Below, one piece after another: positions 40,610 to 49,610 of a stretch of 64,000 bases of DNA. The notes under the pieces are model-generated. The model did no database searches. It was given only the letters and a program-made list of their open reading frames with translations, and was not told the origin of the DNA. The number at the start of each line of letters is the position of its first letter. Position 1 is the first letter of the stretch. The DNA comes from an uncultured Dermabacteraceae bacterium (GTDB taxonomy: Bacteria > Actinomycetota > Actinomycetes > Actinomycetales > Dermabacteraceae): NCBI GenBank assembly GCA_946223075.1, contig CAMILZ010000012.1:1-64000 (forward strand). Direction: 5' to 3'. The translations under genes were made by a program, and so were the position numbers.

Positions 40610-41470
40610 GAAAGCGGCAGCGGCCCTGAGAGGGGTGTGGATCCCGGGGTCGGCGGGGACCCGGAGGGGAGCGGGGAAAACCCGGCATGCGATTGCGTTG
40701 AGTTCCGGGAGTTCCGCGCGCCAGGCGGCAACGTCGCCCGAAGCGACCCAGGTGCGCTGAGGCTCGAGACCTCCCGCGGCGCCCCACTCGATCTCGTCGA
40801 TCGAGCGTTCGTGTGCATTGACCGCGAGGGTGGCAACATCGAAAGGGCCCTGCCAGCCGTAGCCTTCAAGGAAAGCTGCCGCGCGCTCGCGCATCTCCGC
40901 TTCTTCACCTGTGTCAATGCCCCGCAGCTTTTCGACCTCGCCGTTGAACGGGATGATCCACTTGAGCGCGTAGGCGACGTCATCGACCCGCAGGCCGGGG
41001 CGGGCATCATCGAAATCAAATAACCCAACGGCCTCTTCACCCCTCCACGCCATGTTGCCGGGCTTGGGGTCGCCGTGAAGGATCACCTCGTGAGAGCCAG
41101 GGCCCGCAGCGGCATCGCTAGTGCTCGCAGGGCCATCCTCACCCGCGCCGTTTTTCACGTAGCAATCAGTGATCCACGTCGCCCCGGCAGGTGGCACGAA
41201 GCTCGCACTCGCATCGTGGTAGCGCCGCAGCAGTGCTCCAGCCGAGGCGCACGCTTCGACGGAAAGATGAGCATCGCCCCATCTTTCATCCCCACCAGTG
41301 CCCGGAACGAGGCTCAGTGTTTCCCGGCAACCGTCGGACCCAAGAGGCTGTGGAACCGAAACCCCCTCACCTGCGACGTGTTCGAGTAGTGCGTGGACCG
41401 TGGGCGTCCAAGGACCCGCTGGCCGCGTGACCGTTGCACCCTCAATTTGAACGATGCGCTGTGCCGTCAC
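40589..41470 (-). CDS. Phosphotransferase, aminoglycoside/choline kinase-like
   Basis: The kinase-like APH fold is marked by the Brenner motif HGDPKPGNMAW (catalytic Asp) and LFDFDDA (metal). Length is 293. The GTG start overlaps the TGA of the response regulator gene (GTGA). The position at the end of a two-component/ABC operon could mean a resistance or small-metabolite kinase role, but the substrate is unknown. Its last six codons and stop come from a 64-bp palindromic element. A copy of the scattered motif (GGGTCCGACGGTTGCCGG) encodes GSDGCR in the N-terminal lobe. Confidence 0.8.
   Translation of the reverse strand: MTAQRIVQIEGATVTRPAGPWTPTVHALLEHVAGEGVSVPQPLGSDGCRETLSLVPGTGGDERWGDAHLSVEACASAGALLRRYHDASASFVPPAGATWITDCYVKNGAGEDGPASTSDAAAGPGSHEVILHGDPKPGNMAWRGEEAVGLFDFDDARPGLRVDDVAYALKWIIPFNGEVEKLRGIDTGEEAEMRERAAAFLEGYGWQGPFDVATLAVNAHERSIDEIEWGAAGGLEPQRTWVASGDVAAWRAELPELNAIACRVFPAPLRVPADPGIHTPLRAAAAFRVEKRG
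41324..41341 (-). repeat. Short scattered motif (TCCGACGGTTGCC)
   Basis: On the minus strand GGGTCCGACGGTTGCCGG lies in the phosphotransferase gene. Confidence 0.6.
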
Positions 41471-42081
41471 GAGAGCCAGCCTCGATCGCGCGCCACCGTG
41501 TACGCCTCGAAGCGGTTGCCCGCGCCGGTTTTCGAAATCGCGTTGGAGAGGTAGTTGCGGCACGTGCCAGGCGCGAGGTGTGACTTGGCGGCGATGTCCT
41601 CGATCGAGAGGCCGCGCCCCGCGAGCTCGAGAAGCTCCCGTTCCCGTTCCGTGAGGGGGCTGTCGCTCGCGTTGATCGCGAGCGCGGCAGTTTCAGGGTC
41701 GAGATAGCGCCGGCCCGCGTGGACGGTGCGGATTGCCGCGGCGAACTCCTTCGCATCAGACGTTTTCGGCAGGAATCCCGCTACGCCTTGCTCGAGTGCG
41801 CGCTTGAGGGCGGTGGGCCTGCCGTGGCTCGTCACGATGAGGACCTGCACCTCGGGACTCTTCTCGCGCACGCGGTGCGCGGCCTCGATGCCGTCCATGC
41901 CGCCAAGCTGCAGGTCACACACGAGAACGTCGGCGCCGTTCGGCTCACGTGCCCACCACTCGAGCAGCTCCTCGCCAGAGCCGCACACGGTCGCGATCTC
42001 GAAATCGTCTTCGAGGCCGAGCAGGGTCGCGAGGGAGGAAGCCACGAGGGTTTCATCGTCGGTGATGGCGATGCGGATCAT
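41467..42081 (-). CDS. NarL/LuxR-family response regulator
   Basis: The receiver domain has the acidic pair Asp8-Asp9, the phospho-acceptor Asp56 (VCDLQLGG) and Lys in FLPKTS. A LuxR-type helix-turn-helix follows (LTERERELLELAGRGLSIEDIAAK). The 204 residues are close to DesR/LiaR-like regulators. ATG overlaps the end of the kinase gene. It likely controls the ABC exporter genes of the same operon. Confidence 0.92.
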   Translation of the reverse strand: MIRIAITDDETLVASSLATLLGLEDDFEIATVCGSGEELLEWWAREPNGADVLVCDLQLGGMDGIEAAHRVREKSPEVQVLIVTSHGRPTALKRALEQGVAGFLPKTSDAKEFAAAIRTVHAGRRYLDPETAALAINASDSPLTERERELLELAGRGLSIEDIAAKSHLAPGTCRNYLSNAISKTGAGNRFEAYTVARDRGWLS

Positions 42082-43340
42082 GCGCGCTCCTCGGATGCGT
42101 TGCTGGGGGAGGGGGAAGGTGCGGGGGAGGGGCTAGTCTCGCGGGAAGGGGAGGGTCCGACGGTTGCCTGGCTCCTGTCGAAGCATAGCCGCACGGTGAA
42201 CTGAGGCGAATCATGTTCGATCTCGATACTCGCTCCCGAGGCAGCAACGCGCCTGCGGAGCGACTCGAGACCCGAGAGTGGGCCGGGATTCTCGAATGCA
42301 CCATCGTTCGTCATGTTCACGTCGTGATCGGTAAGGATCAGGTGTGCGCTTGCGGCGTGCGCGTGTCGCACGATGTTCGTCGTGGCCTCCCGCACAAACC
42401 ACGCCGCGTCGCTGCGGCGGGTTTCGGGCACTTCGAGGGAGTCGCCGCTGACCTCGCACGCAATGTGCGATGCGGCAAGCAGAGCGCGGGCCTCGGCGAT
42501 CTCGGTCGCAAGGTTGATTTGTCGGTAGCCGTGGGCGACGGCGCGCATGTCGGCGGTGCTGGCCTTCACGAGTTCCTGGAGTTCGCGAAGTTCCGTCATG
42601 GCGTTCCCATCGCCACGTTCGACGAGGGCGATCGCCACCTGTGTTTTGAGGCTGATCGCCGCAAGTCGCTGCCCCATCGTGTCGTGAAGTTCTTGGGCGA
42701 AGCGGAGTCGTTCCGCGCTGACGTGGAGTTCGGCATCGAGCTGACGGGCGCGGTCAGCGTCGCGCAAAACGTCGAGGCCCCAGAAGGCGGAGAGGGTGGC
42801 GGTGAGGAAGATGAGGGGAATGCAGATCGACGTGAGGGCGGTGCTGGCGTCAATCCTGAGCTGCGTTGCGCACGTGAGAAGGGCAGCGACGGTGACGGCG
42901 ATCCACTTGTGTCGCATCCACGGCGCGTGGGCGAGTGCAAAGAGCGCGGTGCACAGAATCGCGTAGACGCTAGCCCACGCCCCGATCGCAGCGGGCGCGA
43001 GCACGGACACGAGGATGCACACGATCCAGCTCACGAGCACCAGAATGAAACTGACCCTCGCTCCACGCGCCCGTCCCCGTCTTTCAGGAAATAGTTCGAA
43101 TGCGGGTTCGCGTAGGAGAGTGATGCTCACGAGGAGCGTGAGGGCGGCCGTGCCGACTGCCCACAGCAGAGGTGTGAGGCCCGCATGCTTCGAGGTTGTT
43201 GCCGTGATACTGGGGATGGCAAAGAGGAGCCAAGTGAAGAGTGCCGCAAGCGCGACGGACCACTTCGTGTAGAGCGCGTATTTCTCCATGCTGCGAACGC
43301 GCGCCGGTTCTGCGGTGTGATCGCCCGTGGCGGTGCTCAT
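42078..43340 (-). CDS. NarL-type sensor histidine kinase
   Basis: About six hydrophobic segments occupy residues 25-190 with almost no extracellular domain, so it probably senses the membrane itself, as DesK does. The HisKA_3 box FAQELHDTMGQRLAAISLKTQ holds His219; the ATPase part is short with WFVREATTNIVRHAHA (N box) and LSGLESLRRRV. The last 30 residues are Ser/Pro/Glu-rich and contain the scattered motif. ATG 43340 is chosen for GAGG eight bases before it. It overlaps the regulator gene by four bases. Confidence 0.9.
   Translation of the reverse strand: MSTATGDHTAEPARVRSMEKYALYTKWSVALAALFTWLLFAIPSITATTSKHAGLTPLLWAVGTAALTLLVSITLLREPAFELFPERRGRARGARVSFILVLVSWIVCILVSVLAPAAIGAWASVYAILCTALFALAHAPWMRHKWIAVTVAALLTCATQLRIDASTALTSICIPLIFLTATLSAFWGLDVLRDADRARQLDAELHVSAERLRFAQELHDTMGQRLAAISLKTQVAIALVERGDGNAMTELRELQELVKASTADMRAVAHGYRQINLATEIAEARALLAASHIACEVSGDSLEVPETRRSDAAWFVREATTNIVRHAHAASAHLILTDHDVNMTNDGAFENPGPLSGLESLRRRVAASGASIEIEHDSPQFTVRLCFDRSQATVGPSPSRETSPSPAPSPSPSNASEERA
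42153..42171 (+). repeat. Short scattered motif (TCCGACGGTTGCC)
   Basis: GGGTCCGACGGTTGCCTGG lies in the variable tail of the kinase gene and is read in the frame giving ATVGPS on the minus strand. Confidence 0.6.
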
Positions 43341-43428
43341 GCGGTGTCCTCTGTTCGTTGGCGGAAAAGGGGAAGCTGGCGGGGCCGAGAGAAGCCCCAC
43401 CAGTGTCCCACGGGTCGTAGCCGACGGT

Positions 43429-44247
43429 TTACCGGTTGGATTCCCACTTCATGACCCTCGGCACGAGCACGAGGAGCGCTACGGCCCACAGGGCGAGCAT
43501 GAGCATGGGGGCGGTTGCCGCCGCGAGCGCCGCGCCGGTGTCGAGCGGCTCGAACCCACCGGTGACCGTCGTTCCCGACCATGCCAGGTGTGCGAGGTCT
43601 CCCATGAGGGCGAAGGGCGTGCGGTCGATGATGCGTGTGACCTGTTCGGGCATGAGCGCACGGAAGGTGCTTTGGGAGGCAATCGCGAGGATCATGACGG
43701 GCAGCGAGGTGATCTGGGCGGCTTCGGCGTTGATCGTGAAGGCACTCGTGAGGAATCCGAGTGCCGCACTCACGGCGATCCCGCCGAGGACAGCGACGAT
43801 GAGAGGAACGACGTTGACTGGTGCGGGAGCACCGAGAACGATGAGGAGGACCAGGGCGAGCACCATCAACACGACGGCGAGGAGGGAGCTCGGGGCGGCA
43901 ATCGCCACGAGAATATCCGAGTCCTTCGCCTCTCCGGTGCGCAGCCGCTTGAGGACCTTCTCGTCACGCCGAGTGGTCGACATCGAGAGAACCGAGTAGT
44001 ACACGACGAGAAGCATCGTCATAAGCACCGACGTTTCGAGCGCGAGCGAGGCGGCGAAGGCCTTACCGCTGCTCGCGGGAGTGGACACGAACATGATGAC
44101 CGTGAGGCCAAGCGGGAAGAGAAGCGCCGTGAACAGGAGTGTGGGGTTGCGCAAAAACTGCGTGAACTCGGCGCGCGCGAGGGCAATCGTGCGGGAAAGG
44201 CGGCTCGAGCGGGGTGTGGAATGTGCTGTGGCTGTTGCCGTGGTCAT
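43429..44247 (-). CDS. ABC-2 type transporter permease
   Basis: Six membrane segments are visible in 272 residues, with the ABC-2 pattern ARAEFTQFLRNPTLLFTALLFPLGL at the start. It pairs with the ATPase upstream in a DrrAB/LnrMN-like exporter. AAAGGA precedes ATG 44247. Linkage to a NarL-type two-component system resembles peptide- or lipid-antibiotic detoxification modules of Firmicutes and Actinobacteria; the substrate is not known. Confidence 0.88.
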   Translation of the reverse strand: MTTATATAHSTPRSSRLSRTIALARAEFTQFLRNPTLLFTALLFPLGLTVIMFVSTPASSGKAFAASLALETSVLMTMLLVVYYSVLSMSTTRRDEKVLKRLRTGEAKDSDILVAIAAPSSLLAVVLMVLALVLLIVLGAPAPVNVVPLIVAVLGGIAVSAALGFLTSAFTINAEAAQITSLPVMILAIASQSTFRALMPEQVTRIIDRTPFALMGDLAHLAWSGTTVTGGFEPLDTGAALAAATAPMLMLALWAVALLVLVPRVMKWESNR

Positions 44248-44291
44248 GGGGTGTCCTTTCGGTGGAAGCTTTGGTGTCTGCTGCGCGCTCG

Positions 44292-45239
44292 TCAGTTCTG
44301 CTCGCCTGCCACGCGCATGAAGACGGTCTCGAGGGATGCGGGGGTCGCGGAGAAGTCGCGCAGGGGGAGGCGCGCGCCTTGTGCCCACTGCAAGATGGCG
44401 AGGGAATGCTCCTGCAGGTGCTCTGTGCGCACTTCGTAGGTGGTGCCGCTCCGGGTGACCTGGGCGCCGGCGAGGGCGGGAAGATGGACAGTGCTGATGG
44501 CGTTGGAAGCGTCGGCCCCCTCCCCGATGCCGAACCGAATCACCGAGGCTTCCGTGGCGACGATGTCGCGCAGGCTGCCCTCGAGAACGATGTTCCCGCG
44601 GTGCATGATCCCGATCCGGTCGCACAGCCGCTCGGCTTCTTCAAGGTAGTGGGTCGTGAGGATCATCGTGACGCCACGTGCCTTGAGGTTCTCGAGGAGT
44701 GCCCACACACCACGACGGGATTCGGGATCGAGGCCGGTCGTCGGCTCGTCAAGGAAGAGGATCGAAGGTTGGCCCACGAGTGCGCATGCGAGGTCGAGGC
44801 GCCGCTGCTCACCGCCAGAGAGGGAGCCGACCTTAACTTTCGCGCGGTGCGTGAGGTCAACGGCGACGAGAGCTTGATCGGGGTCCATGGGGTTCGAGCA
44901 CGTTCCCGCCCACATGCGGATCGTCTCGGCGACGGTGAGCTGAGTGGGAAGGCCACCCGATTGGAGCATCGTGCCCGTATGAGCTCGAAGTTGTGCACGG
45001 TCCTTGCGTGGATCCATGCCGAGGATTGTCACGGTTCCGCTTGTCGCGGGAGCGAGACCCTCGAGGATTTCGAGGGTCGAGGTTTTCCCGGCGCCGTTCG
45101 TGCCGAGCAGCCCGTAAACCTCGCCTTCGTTCACGTGGAAGGAAATTCCGTCCACGGCGGTAAAGGCTTTCTTTTTCTTCGATCCCGCATAAGTGCGGGT
45201 CAGGTTCGAGACGGTGATGACGTGCTGTGCGTTGTTCAT
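44292..45239 (-). CDS. ABC exporter ATP-binding protein (DrrA/CcmA type)
   Basis: Walker A GTNGAGKTS, signature LSGGEQRRLDLA, Walker B ILFLDEPTTGLD and switch TTHYLEEAE are all in place, and a C-terminal domain of about 85 residues typical of drug-exporter ATPases follows. I use ATG 45239 (MNNAQHV) since a GTG 18 bases earlier lacks a ribosome site. It is the first gene of the five-gene minus-strand operon that ends with the phosphotransferase. Confidence 0.9.
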   Translation of the reverse strand: MNNAQHVITVSNLTRTYAGSKKKKAFTAVDGISFHVNEGEVYGLLGTNGAGKTSTLEILEGLAPATSGTVTILGMDPRKDRAQLRAHTGTMLQSGGLPTQLTVAETIRMWAGTCSNPMDPDQALVAVDLTHRAKVKVGSLSGGEQRRLDLACALVGQPSILFLDEPTTGLDPESRRGVWALLENLKARGVTMILTTHYLEEAERLCDRIGIMHRGNIVLEGSLRDIVATEASVIRFGIGEGADASNAISTVHLPALAGAQVTRSGTTYEVRTEHLQEHSLAILQWAQGARLPLRDFSATPASLETVFMRVAGEQN

Positions 45240-45437
45240 GCCTCCACTCTTCGGCACGCGCGACCCGGGTAGTAGTGGGGAACGTCAGGAGTACGGAAGC
45301 GCTTTGTCACGAGGGCAGATGACAGATGTCAAGGTGCGGCGAGCAGTGTTCACATTTCGCCACGAACCTTCGTGCTGGTTGAGCTGCTCGGTATTCTTGT
45401 GGGGTATTAACGCACGTCAAGAGAGGGAGGATGCGCG

Positions 45438-46280
45438 GTGAAACCGCTCGTTCTGCAGTCGGATTTCGGATACGTCGATGGCGCCGTCAGCGCGATGTAC
45501 GGCGTCGCCACGGGCGTGAACCCCGATTTGCGCATCCACGATGTCACCCACAACATTCCCCCGTATGACATTTGGGAGGGCTCCTACCGCCTTGCCCAGG
45601 TTGTCTCGTATTGGCCGGAGGGAACCGTGTTCGTGTCGGTCGTTGATCCGGGCGTGGGCTCCGATCGCTTGAGCGTCGTCGCGCGCACCTCGACCGGACA
45701 CTTTGTCGCGACCCCGAACAACGGCACCCTCACGCATATCGACAAGCTCTTCGGGATCGAGGAGCTTCGTGAAATCGACGAGAAATTTAACCGCCGCGAG
45801 GGCTCGGCGCATTCGTATACGTTCCACGGGCGTGACATCTACGCGTTCACGGGCGCGCGCCTCGCGAGTGGCACGATTACCTACGAGCAGGTGGGCCCGA
45901 GCCTCGAGGTGAGCGAGGTTGTGGCGCTGCCGATCGTTGAACCGAAGCGCGAGGGGCACGTGCTCACGGGCACGATCGACGCGCACGATAACCGCTACGG
46001 CTCGCTGTGGACGTCGATCCCGCGCACCCTTTTCGAGGAGGCGGGGATCCACCACGGCGATTACGCGCGGCTCACGATCACCCATAACGGGCAGACCGTG
46101 CACGCGACGAGCCTCGTGTATGCGCCGAGCTTCGCGCATGTCGAGGTCGGCGAGTCCCTCATCTACGTCAATTCCCTCGATCGCGTGGCTGTCGCGATCA
46201 ATCGCGGCTCGTACGCGAATGCTTTCCACCTCGGGCGCGGCAACAGCTGGCACGTCGCGTTCGAGAAGGTCGAAAAGTAA
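45438..46280 (+). CDS. SAM hydroxide adenosyltransferase (DUF62 family)
   Basis: This family is related to fluorinase and chlorinase but normally uses hydroxide to split S-adenosylmethionine into adenosine and methionine. The conserved start LQSDFGYVDGAVSAMYGV, DVTHNIPPYDI, VSVVDPGVGS, TPNNGTLTHI, HGRDIYAF and DAHDNRYGSLWTSI are present; the last blocks hold the SAM contacts. Length is 280. GTG 45438 has GGGAGG seven bases before it. It leads an ECF transporter operon, so the transported compound may be a product or source of SAM metabolism. Confidence 0.9.
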   Translation: MKPLVLQSDFGYVDGAVSAMYGVATGVNPDLRIHDVTHNIPPYDIWEGSYRLAQVVSYWPEGTVFVSVVDPGVGSDRLSVVARTSTGHFVATPNNGTLTHIDKLFGIEELREIDEKFNRREGSAHSYTFHGRDIYAFTGARLASGTITYEQVGPSLEVSEVVALPIVEPKREGHVLTGTIDAHDNRYGSLWTSIPRTLFEEAGIHHGDYARLTITHNGQTVHATSLVYAPSFAHVEVGESLIYVNSLDRVAVAINRGSYANAFHLGRGNSWHVAFEKVEK

Positions 46281-46291
46281 GGATCCCCATC

Positions 46292-46888
46292 ATGTCTACT
46301 CCCGATACCCCCACCACCGAAGCCACTCTCCCCGTGACCCGCAAGGTCTCGCCCGTCACGCAGGTCGTCGCGATCGGCATCGGCGCGGCCCTGTTCTTCG
46401 TGCTGAGCCGCTTCGTTGCGATCCCGATTCCGGTCCCGAATCAGGCGATCACGTTCCAGTACGCCCTCCTCGCGGTTCTCGCGGTGCTGTACGGCCCGTA
46501 CGTCGCGGGCATTGCCGGTTTCGTGGGGCACATCCTCGCGGACGCAACCGGCTACGGTATTTGGCTTTCGTGGGAGATTCCGACGGCTGTCTTCGGCCTC
46601 ATCGTGGGCTTCTTCATGCTTCGCAACCGCGTGAACGAGGGCGAGTTCCCCGGCAAAGATCTCGTGCGCTTCAATGTTGCCGTGGTCGTGGGGCACCTCG
46701 TGGCGTGGGGCGTTCTCGCGTGGATTCTCGACGTTACGCTCATGGGCGAACCATTCAACAAGGTCATCGTGCAGGGCATCGTTGCCTTCGTATCGAACTC
46801 CATTCTGACCTGCGTTTTCGGTTCGATCATCCTCGCGCTGTATGCAAAGACTCGCACGCGTTCGGGCTCGCTTGAGGTGGGCGCTTAA
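46292..46888 (+). CDS. ECF transporter substrate-specific component (UPF0397/MtsU type)
   Basis: The 198-residue membrane protein has five to six segments and the UPF0397 pattern: TQVVAIGIGAALFFVLSRF, ITFQYALLAVLAVLYGP, GFVGHILADATGYG. The family is predicted elsewhere to serve methionine- or thiamine-precursor-linked uptake, and in Firmicutes some members are controlled by SAM riboswitches. The link with a SAM-cleaving enzyme here supports a methionine/SAM/adenosine-related substrate. Start ATG 46292 has AAGGAT before it. Confidence 0.85.
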   Translation: MSTPDTPTTEATLPVTRKVSPVTQVVAIGIGAALFFVLSRFVAIPIPVPNQAITFQYALLAVLAVLYGPYVAGIAGFVGHILADATGYGIWLSWEIPTAVFGLIVGFFMLRNRVNEGEFPGKDLVRFNVAVVVGHLVAWGVLAWILDVTLMGEPFNKVIVQGIVAFVSNSILTCVFGSIILALYAKTRTRSGSLEVGA

Positions 46889-46897
46889 GCGTTCCGC

Positions 46898-48733
46898 ATG
46901 GCTCTTCCCTCCCATTCGCCCGAGGCGAACCGTGCCGCTCACGCCATCGTGTTTGATGACGTGAGCGTGCATTACCGCACCCAAAAACTTCCCTCGGTCG
47001 AGAACGTGAGCTTCACGATTGGGTGGGGTGAGAAGGTCGCGATCGTGGGGCCGAGCGGTTCGGGCAAATCCACGCTCGTACATGCCATGAACGGCCTCGT
47101 GCCGCATCGCTTTGAGGCGAAGGTGAACGGGAGTGTGCGGGTCGCGGGTGTGGATCCGGTGCGTGAGCCGCTTGTGCGCACGGCCGCCGAGGCGGGCACC
47201 GTGCTTCAAGATTCGAACGCGCAGTTCGTGGCGCTCACGGTCGCGGAAGACATTGCCTTCTCGCTTGAGAACCAGGAGGTTCCCTCGGGCGAGATGCCGA
47301 GTCTCGTGGAGCGGGTCGCGGAGCGCGTGGGCCTTCGGGGTCTGCTCGAGCATGCGCCGCATGAGTTGAGCGGTGGGCAAAAGCAGCGCGTCGCCGTCGC
47401 GGGTGTGCTCGTGGACGACGTGCCGATCCTCCTGTTCGATGAGCCGCTCGCGAATCTCGACCCTGCAACGGGCCGCGCAATGATCGAGCTTGCCGACGAC
47501 CTCAATCGCGAAAGCGGTGCAAGCATCGTGATCGTCGAGCACCGCCTCGAAGAGGTTCTTCACCGGGGTGTCGATCGCATCCTCATGATGGCCGGCGGTC
47601 GCCTCGTTGCTGACACAACCCCCGATGAGCTCGTGACTTCAGGCCTCCTCACCGAACACGGCATCCGCCGCCCGCTCCACCTCACGGCCCTCAACTACGC
47701 AGGTGTGGAACCGGCGGCTTCGGCTGAGCCCGCGCGCCTCGACACGCTCCGCCTGAGCGAGAGCGAATGCGCGCGTGTGCGCGAGTGGGGGCGCGAGCAG
47801 TGGGCCGCGAGGTCCGGTAGGGCTTCTGCCACGGGCAAGCCAAGGGAGGGGTCCGACGCCACCCCGGCCATCAGCGTGCGGAATCTCCACGTGCTTCACG
47901 GCCACGATCAGGACCACGAGGGCGTGCACGCCCTGCGCGGAATCGACCTCGAGGTTCGGCGCGGGGAGATGCTCGCGATTCTCGGCAACAATGGCGCGGG
48001 GAAGTCGACCCTTGCGAGCGCGATCACGGGCTTCACGAAGCCGAACTCGGGCACGGTCGAAGTTCTCGGAGATGATGTGCTGAACTTGAGCATCGCCGAG
48101 ATCGGCACGCGCGTGGGCTTCGTGCTCCAAGAGCCGGGCCACATGATCTCGAAGCCGCTCATTTTCGACGAGGTCGCGCTCGGCCCGCGCGCCCACGGTC
48201 TCGACGAGGAGGAGGTGCGCCAGCGCGTGGAATCTGCCCTCGAGACGTGCGGGCTCGCCCCGTTCAAAACCTGGCCCGTGAGCGCCCTCAGCCACGGCCA
48301 AAAGAAGCGCGTCACGATCGCCGCTGCGCTTGCGCTCGAGCCCGAAATCCTCATCCTCGATGAGCCGACCGCGGGCCAAGACTTCCGCCACTACACGGAG
48401 TTCATGGAGTTCATTCGCGACCTCAACCGTGAGGGCACAACGATCCTCCTCATCACGCACGACATGCATCTCGCCCTCGAGTATGTTCCGCGCGCCGTCG
48501 TGCTGAGCGAAGGGGAGATCATCGCGGATTCTTCGCCCGCGCGAATCCTCGTCGACGATGACGTGACGACGCGCGCGAACCTCGTGCGCACGAGCCTCGA
48601 TGCGCTCGCGGCAGCCGTCGGAATCCCCGTTTCCGATGAGGTAGGCGGCGCCGAAAAATTTGGCCGCAGTGAATTCATCGAGGCCGTGATCGCGGTTGAT
48701 CGCGAGAAGCGGGAGGTGGGCGATGCCCGCTAA
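46898..48733 (+). CDS. ECF transporter energy-coupling ATPase, fused EcfA-EcfA'
   Basis: Two ABC ATPase domains sit in one chain of 611 residues. The first (about 17-250) has GPSGSGKST, LSGGQKQR and ILLFDEP. The second (about 325-560) has GNNGAGKST, a signature reading LSHGQKKR and ILILDEP. The second signature has His in place of the first Gly, common in EcfA' halves. The linker (about 270-325) is charged and includes GSDATP near a motif-like GGTCCGACG. It energises the S component upstream with the EcfT gene downstream. Confidence 0.9.
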   Translation: MALPSHSPEANRAAHAIVFDDVSVHYRTQKLPSVENVSFTIGWGEKVAIVGPSGSGKSTLVHAMNGLVPHRFEAKVNGSVRVAGVDPVREPLVRTAAEAGTVLQDSNAQFVALTVAEDIAFSLENQEVPSGEMPSLVERVAERVGLRGLLEHAPHELSGGQKQRVAVAGVLVDDVPILLFDEPLANLDPATGRAMIELADDLNRESGASIVIVEHRLEEVLHRGVDRILMMAGGRLVADTTPDELVTSGLLTEHGIRRPLHLTALNYAGVEPAASAEPARLDTLRLSESECARVREWGREQWAARSGRASATGKPREGSDATPAISVRNLHVLHGHDQDHEGVHALRGIDLEVRRGEMLAILGNNGAGKSTLASAITGFTKPNSGTVEVLGDDVLNLSIAEIGTRVGFVLQEPGHMISKPLIFDEVALGPRAHGLDEEEVRQRVESALETCGLAPFKTWPVSALSHGQKKRVTIAAALALEPEILILDEPTAGQDFRHYTEFMEFIRDLNREGTTILLITHDMHLALEYVPRAVVLSEGEIIADSSPARILVDDDVTTRANLVRTSLDALAAAVGIPVSDEVGGAEKFGRSEFIEAVIAVDREKREVGDAR

Positions 48734-49556
48734 GTCCGTTCTCGGCTACGCGGATCGACCGGGCTTCCTGCATCGAGTGTCGGGGCTCGCGAAACTTATG
48801 CTCGCCGTCGTGAGCGTCGTGGGTGCGCTCGTGGGATTCGATGCGCGCTACCTCGCGGCGATGCTCGTGCTCAACATCGTGCTGTGGGCGCTAAGCCGCG
48901 TGAAGCTTCGCGACCTCGCCGTGGTGCTCGTCATCATCGCGGGCCTCATGCTGCTCAACAACCTCTTCATTTTCCTGTTCGCGCCCGGCTACGGAACCGA
49001 GCTGTACGGCACGCACACCGTGCTCGTGAACGGCCCGTGGCACTGGGACATCACGAGTGAGCAGCTTTTCTACCAGCTCGTCGTGTCCCTCAAGTACTTC
49101 GCGGTGCTCCCGCCCGTGCTCCTCTTTATTGCGACGACGCGCCCGCCCGAGTTCGCGCAGTCGCTGAACCGCATCGGGGTTCCCTACAAGATCGCGTACT
49201 CCGTCTCGATCGCCCTTCGATACATCCCCGATATTCAGCGAGACTTCGTGACGATCTCGAAAGCGCATCAGGCGCGTGGACTCGACACCTCGTCGAAGGC
49301 GGGGATTGCGACGCGCGCCCGGAACATCGTGGGCGTCATCATCCCGCTTCTCCTCGGCGCGTTCGACCGGATCGAAGAGGTCGCGAGTGCGATGGAGCTG
49401 CGCGGTTTCGGCCGCGGGAAGCGACGTACGTGGTACGGCAAGAAACCGCTCACGTGGCGCGATTGGCTCATCATGGCGCTCGCGCTCGCGGTGCTCGCGG
49501 TCCCGATCGTGCTCGCGATCGTCAATGGCGGAAGGTTCTGGAACCCCTTCGCTTAG
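48723..49556 (+). CDS. ecfT: ECF transporter transmembrane component EcfT
   Basis: The scaffold protein of 277 residues has about five membrane segments and the two ATPase-coupling motifs with Ala-Arg-Gly pattern: SKAHQARGLD and MELRGFGRGKRR. ATG 48723 overlaps the EcfA stop by 11 bases and follows GGGAGG. It completes a self-sufficient group I ECF importer (S, A-A', T). Confidence 0.92.
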   Translation: MPAKSVLGYADRPGFLHRVSGLAKLMLAVVSVVGALVGFDARYLAAMLVLNIVLWALSRVKLRDLAVVLVIIAGLMLLNNLFIFLFAPGYGTELYGTHTVLVNGPWHWDITSEQLFYQLVVSLKYFAVLPPVLLFIATTRPPEFAQSLNRIGVPYKIAYSVSIALRYIPDIQRDFVTISKAHQARGLDTSSKAGIATRARNIVGVIIPLLLGAFDRIEEVASAMELRGFGRGKRRTWYGKKPLTWRDWLIMALALAVLAVPIVLAIVNGGRFWNPFA

Positions 49557-49560
49557 AAAA

Positions 49561-49600
49561 TGACGTCAAAAAAGCTTGTAGTGGCGTCACGGTGGCGCTA
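49561..49600 (+). promoter_or_regulatory. Candidate RHH operator with TGACGTCA-like repeats
   Basis: TGACGTCA (49561-49568) and GTGGCGTCAC (49581-49590) are followed by GGTGGCGCTAC, about ten bases apart in phase, just before the RHH gene. Ribbon-helix-helix proteins often bind such spaced repeats at their own promoters. Confidence 0.4.
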
Positions 49601-49610
49601 CTCTTGAGTT

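Noticed and set aside
45240..45437. SAM riboswitch before the DUF62/ECF operon
   Set aside because: The 198-base leader was expected to hold one from Firmicute parallels, but no SAM-I-like helix set or conserved core is visible; only short stems were found.
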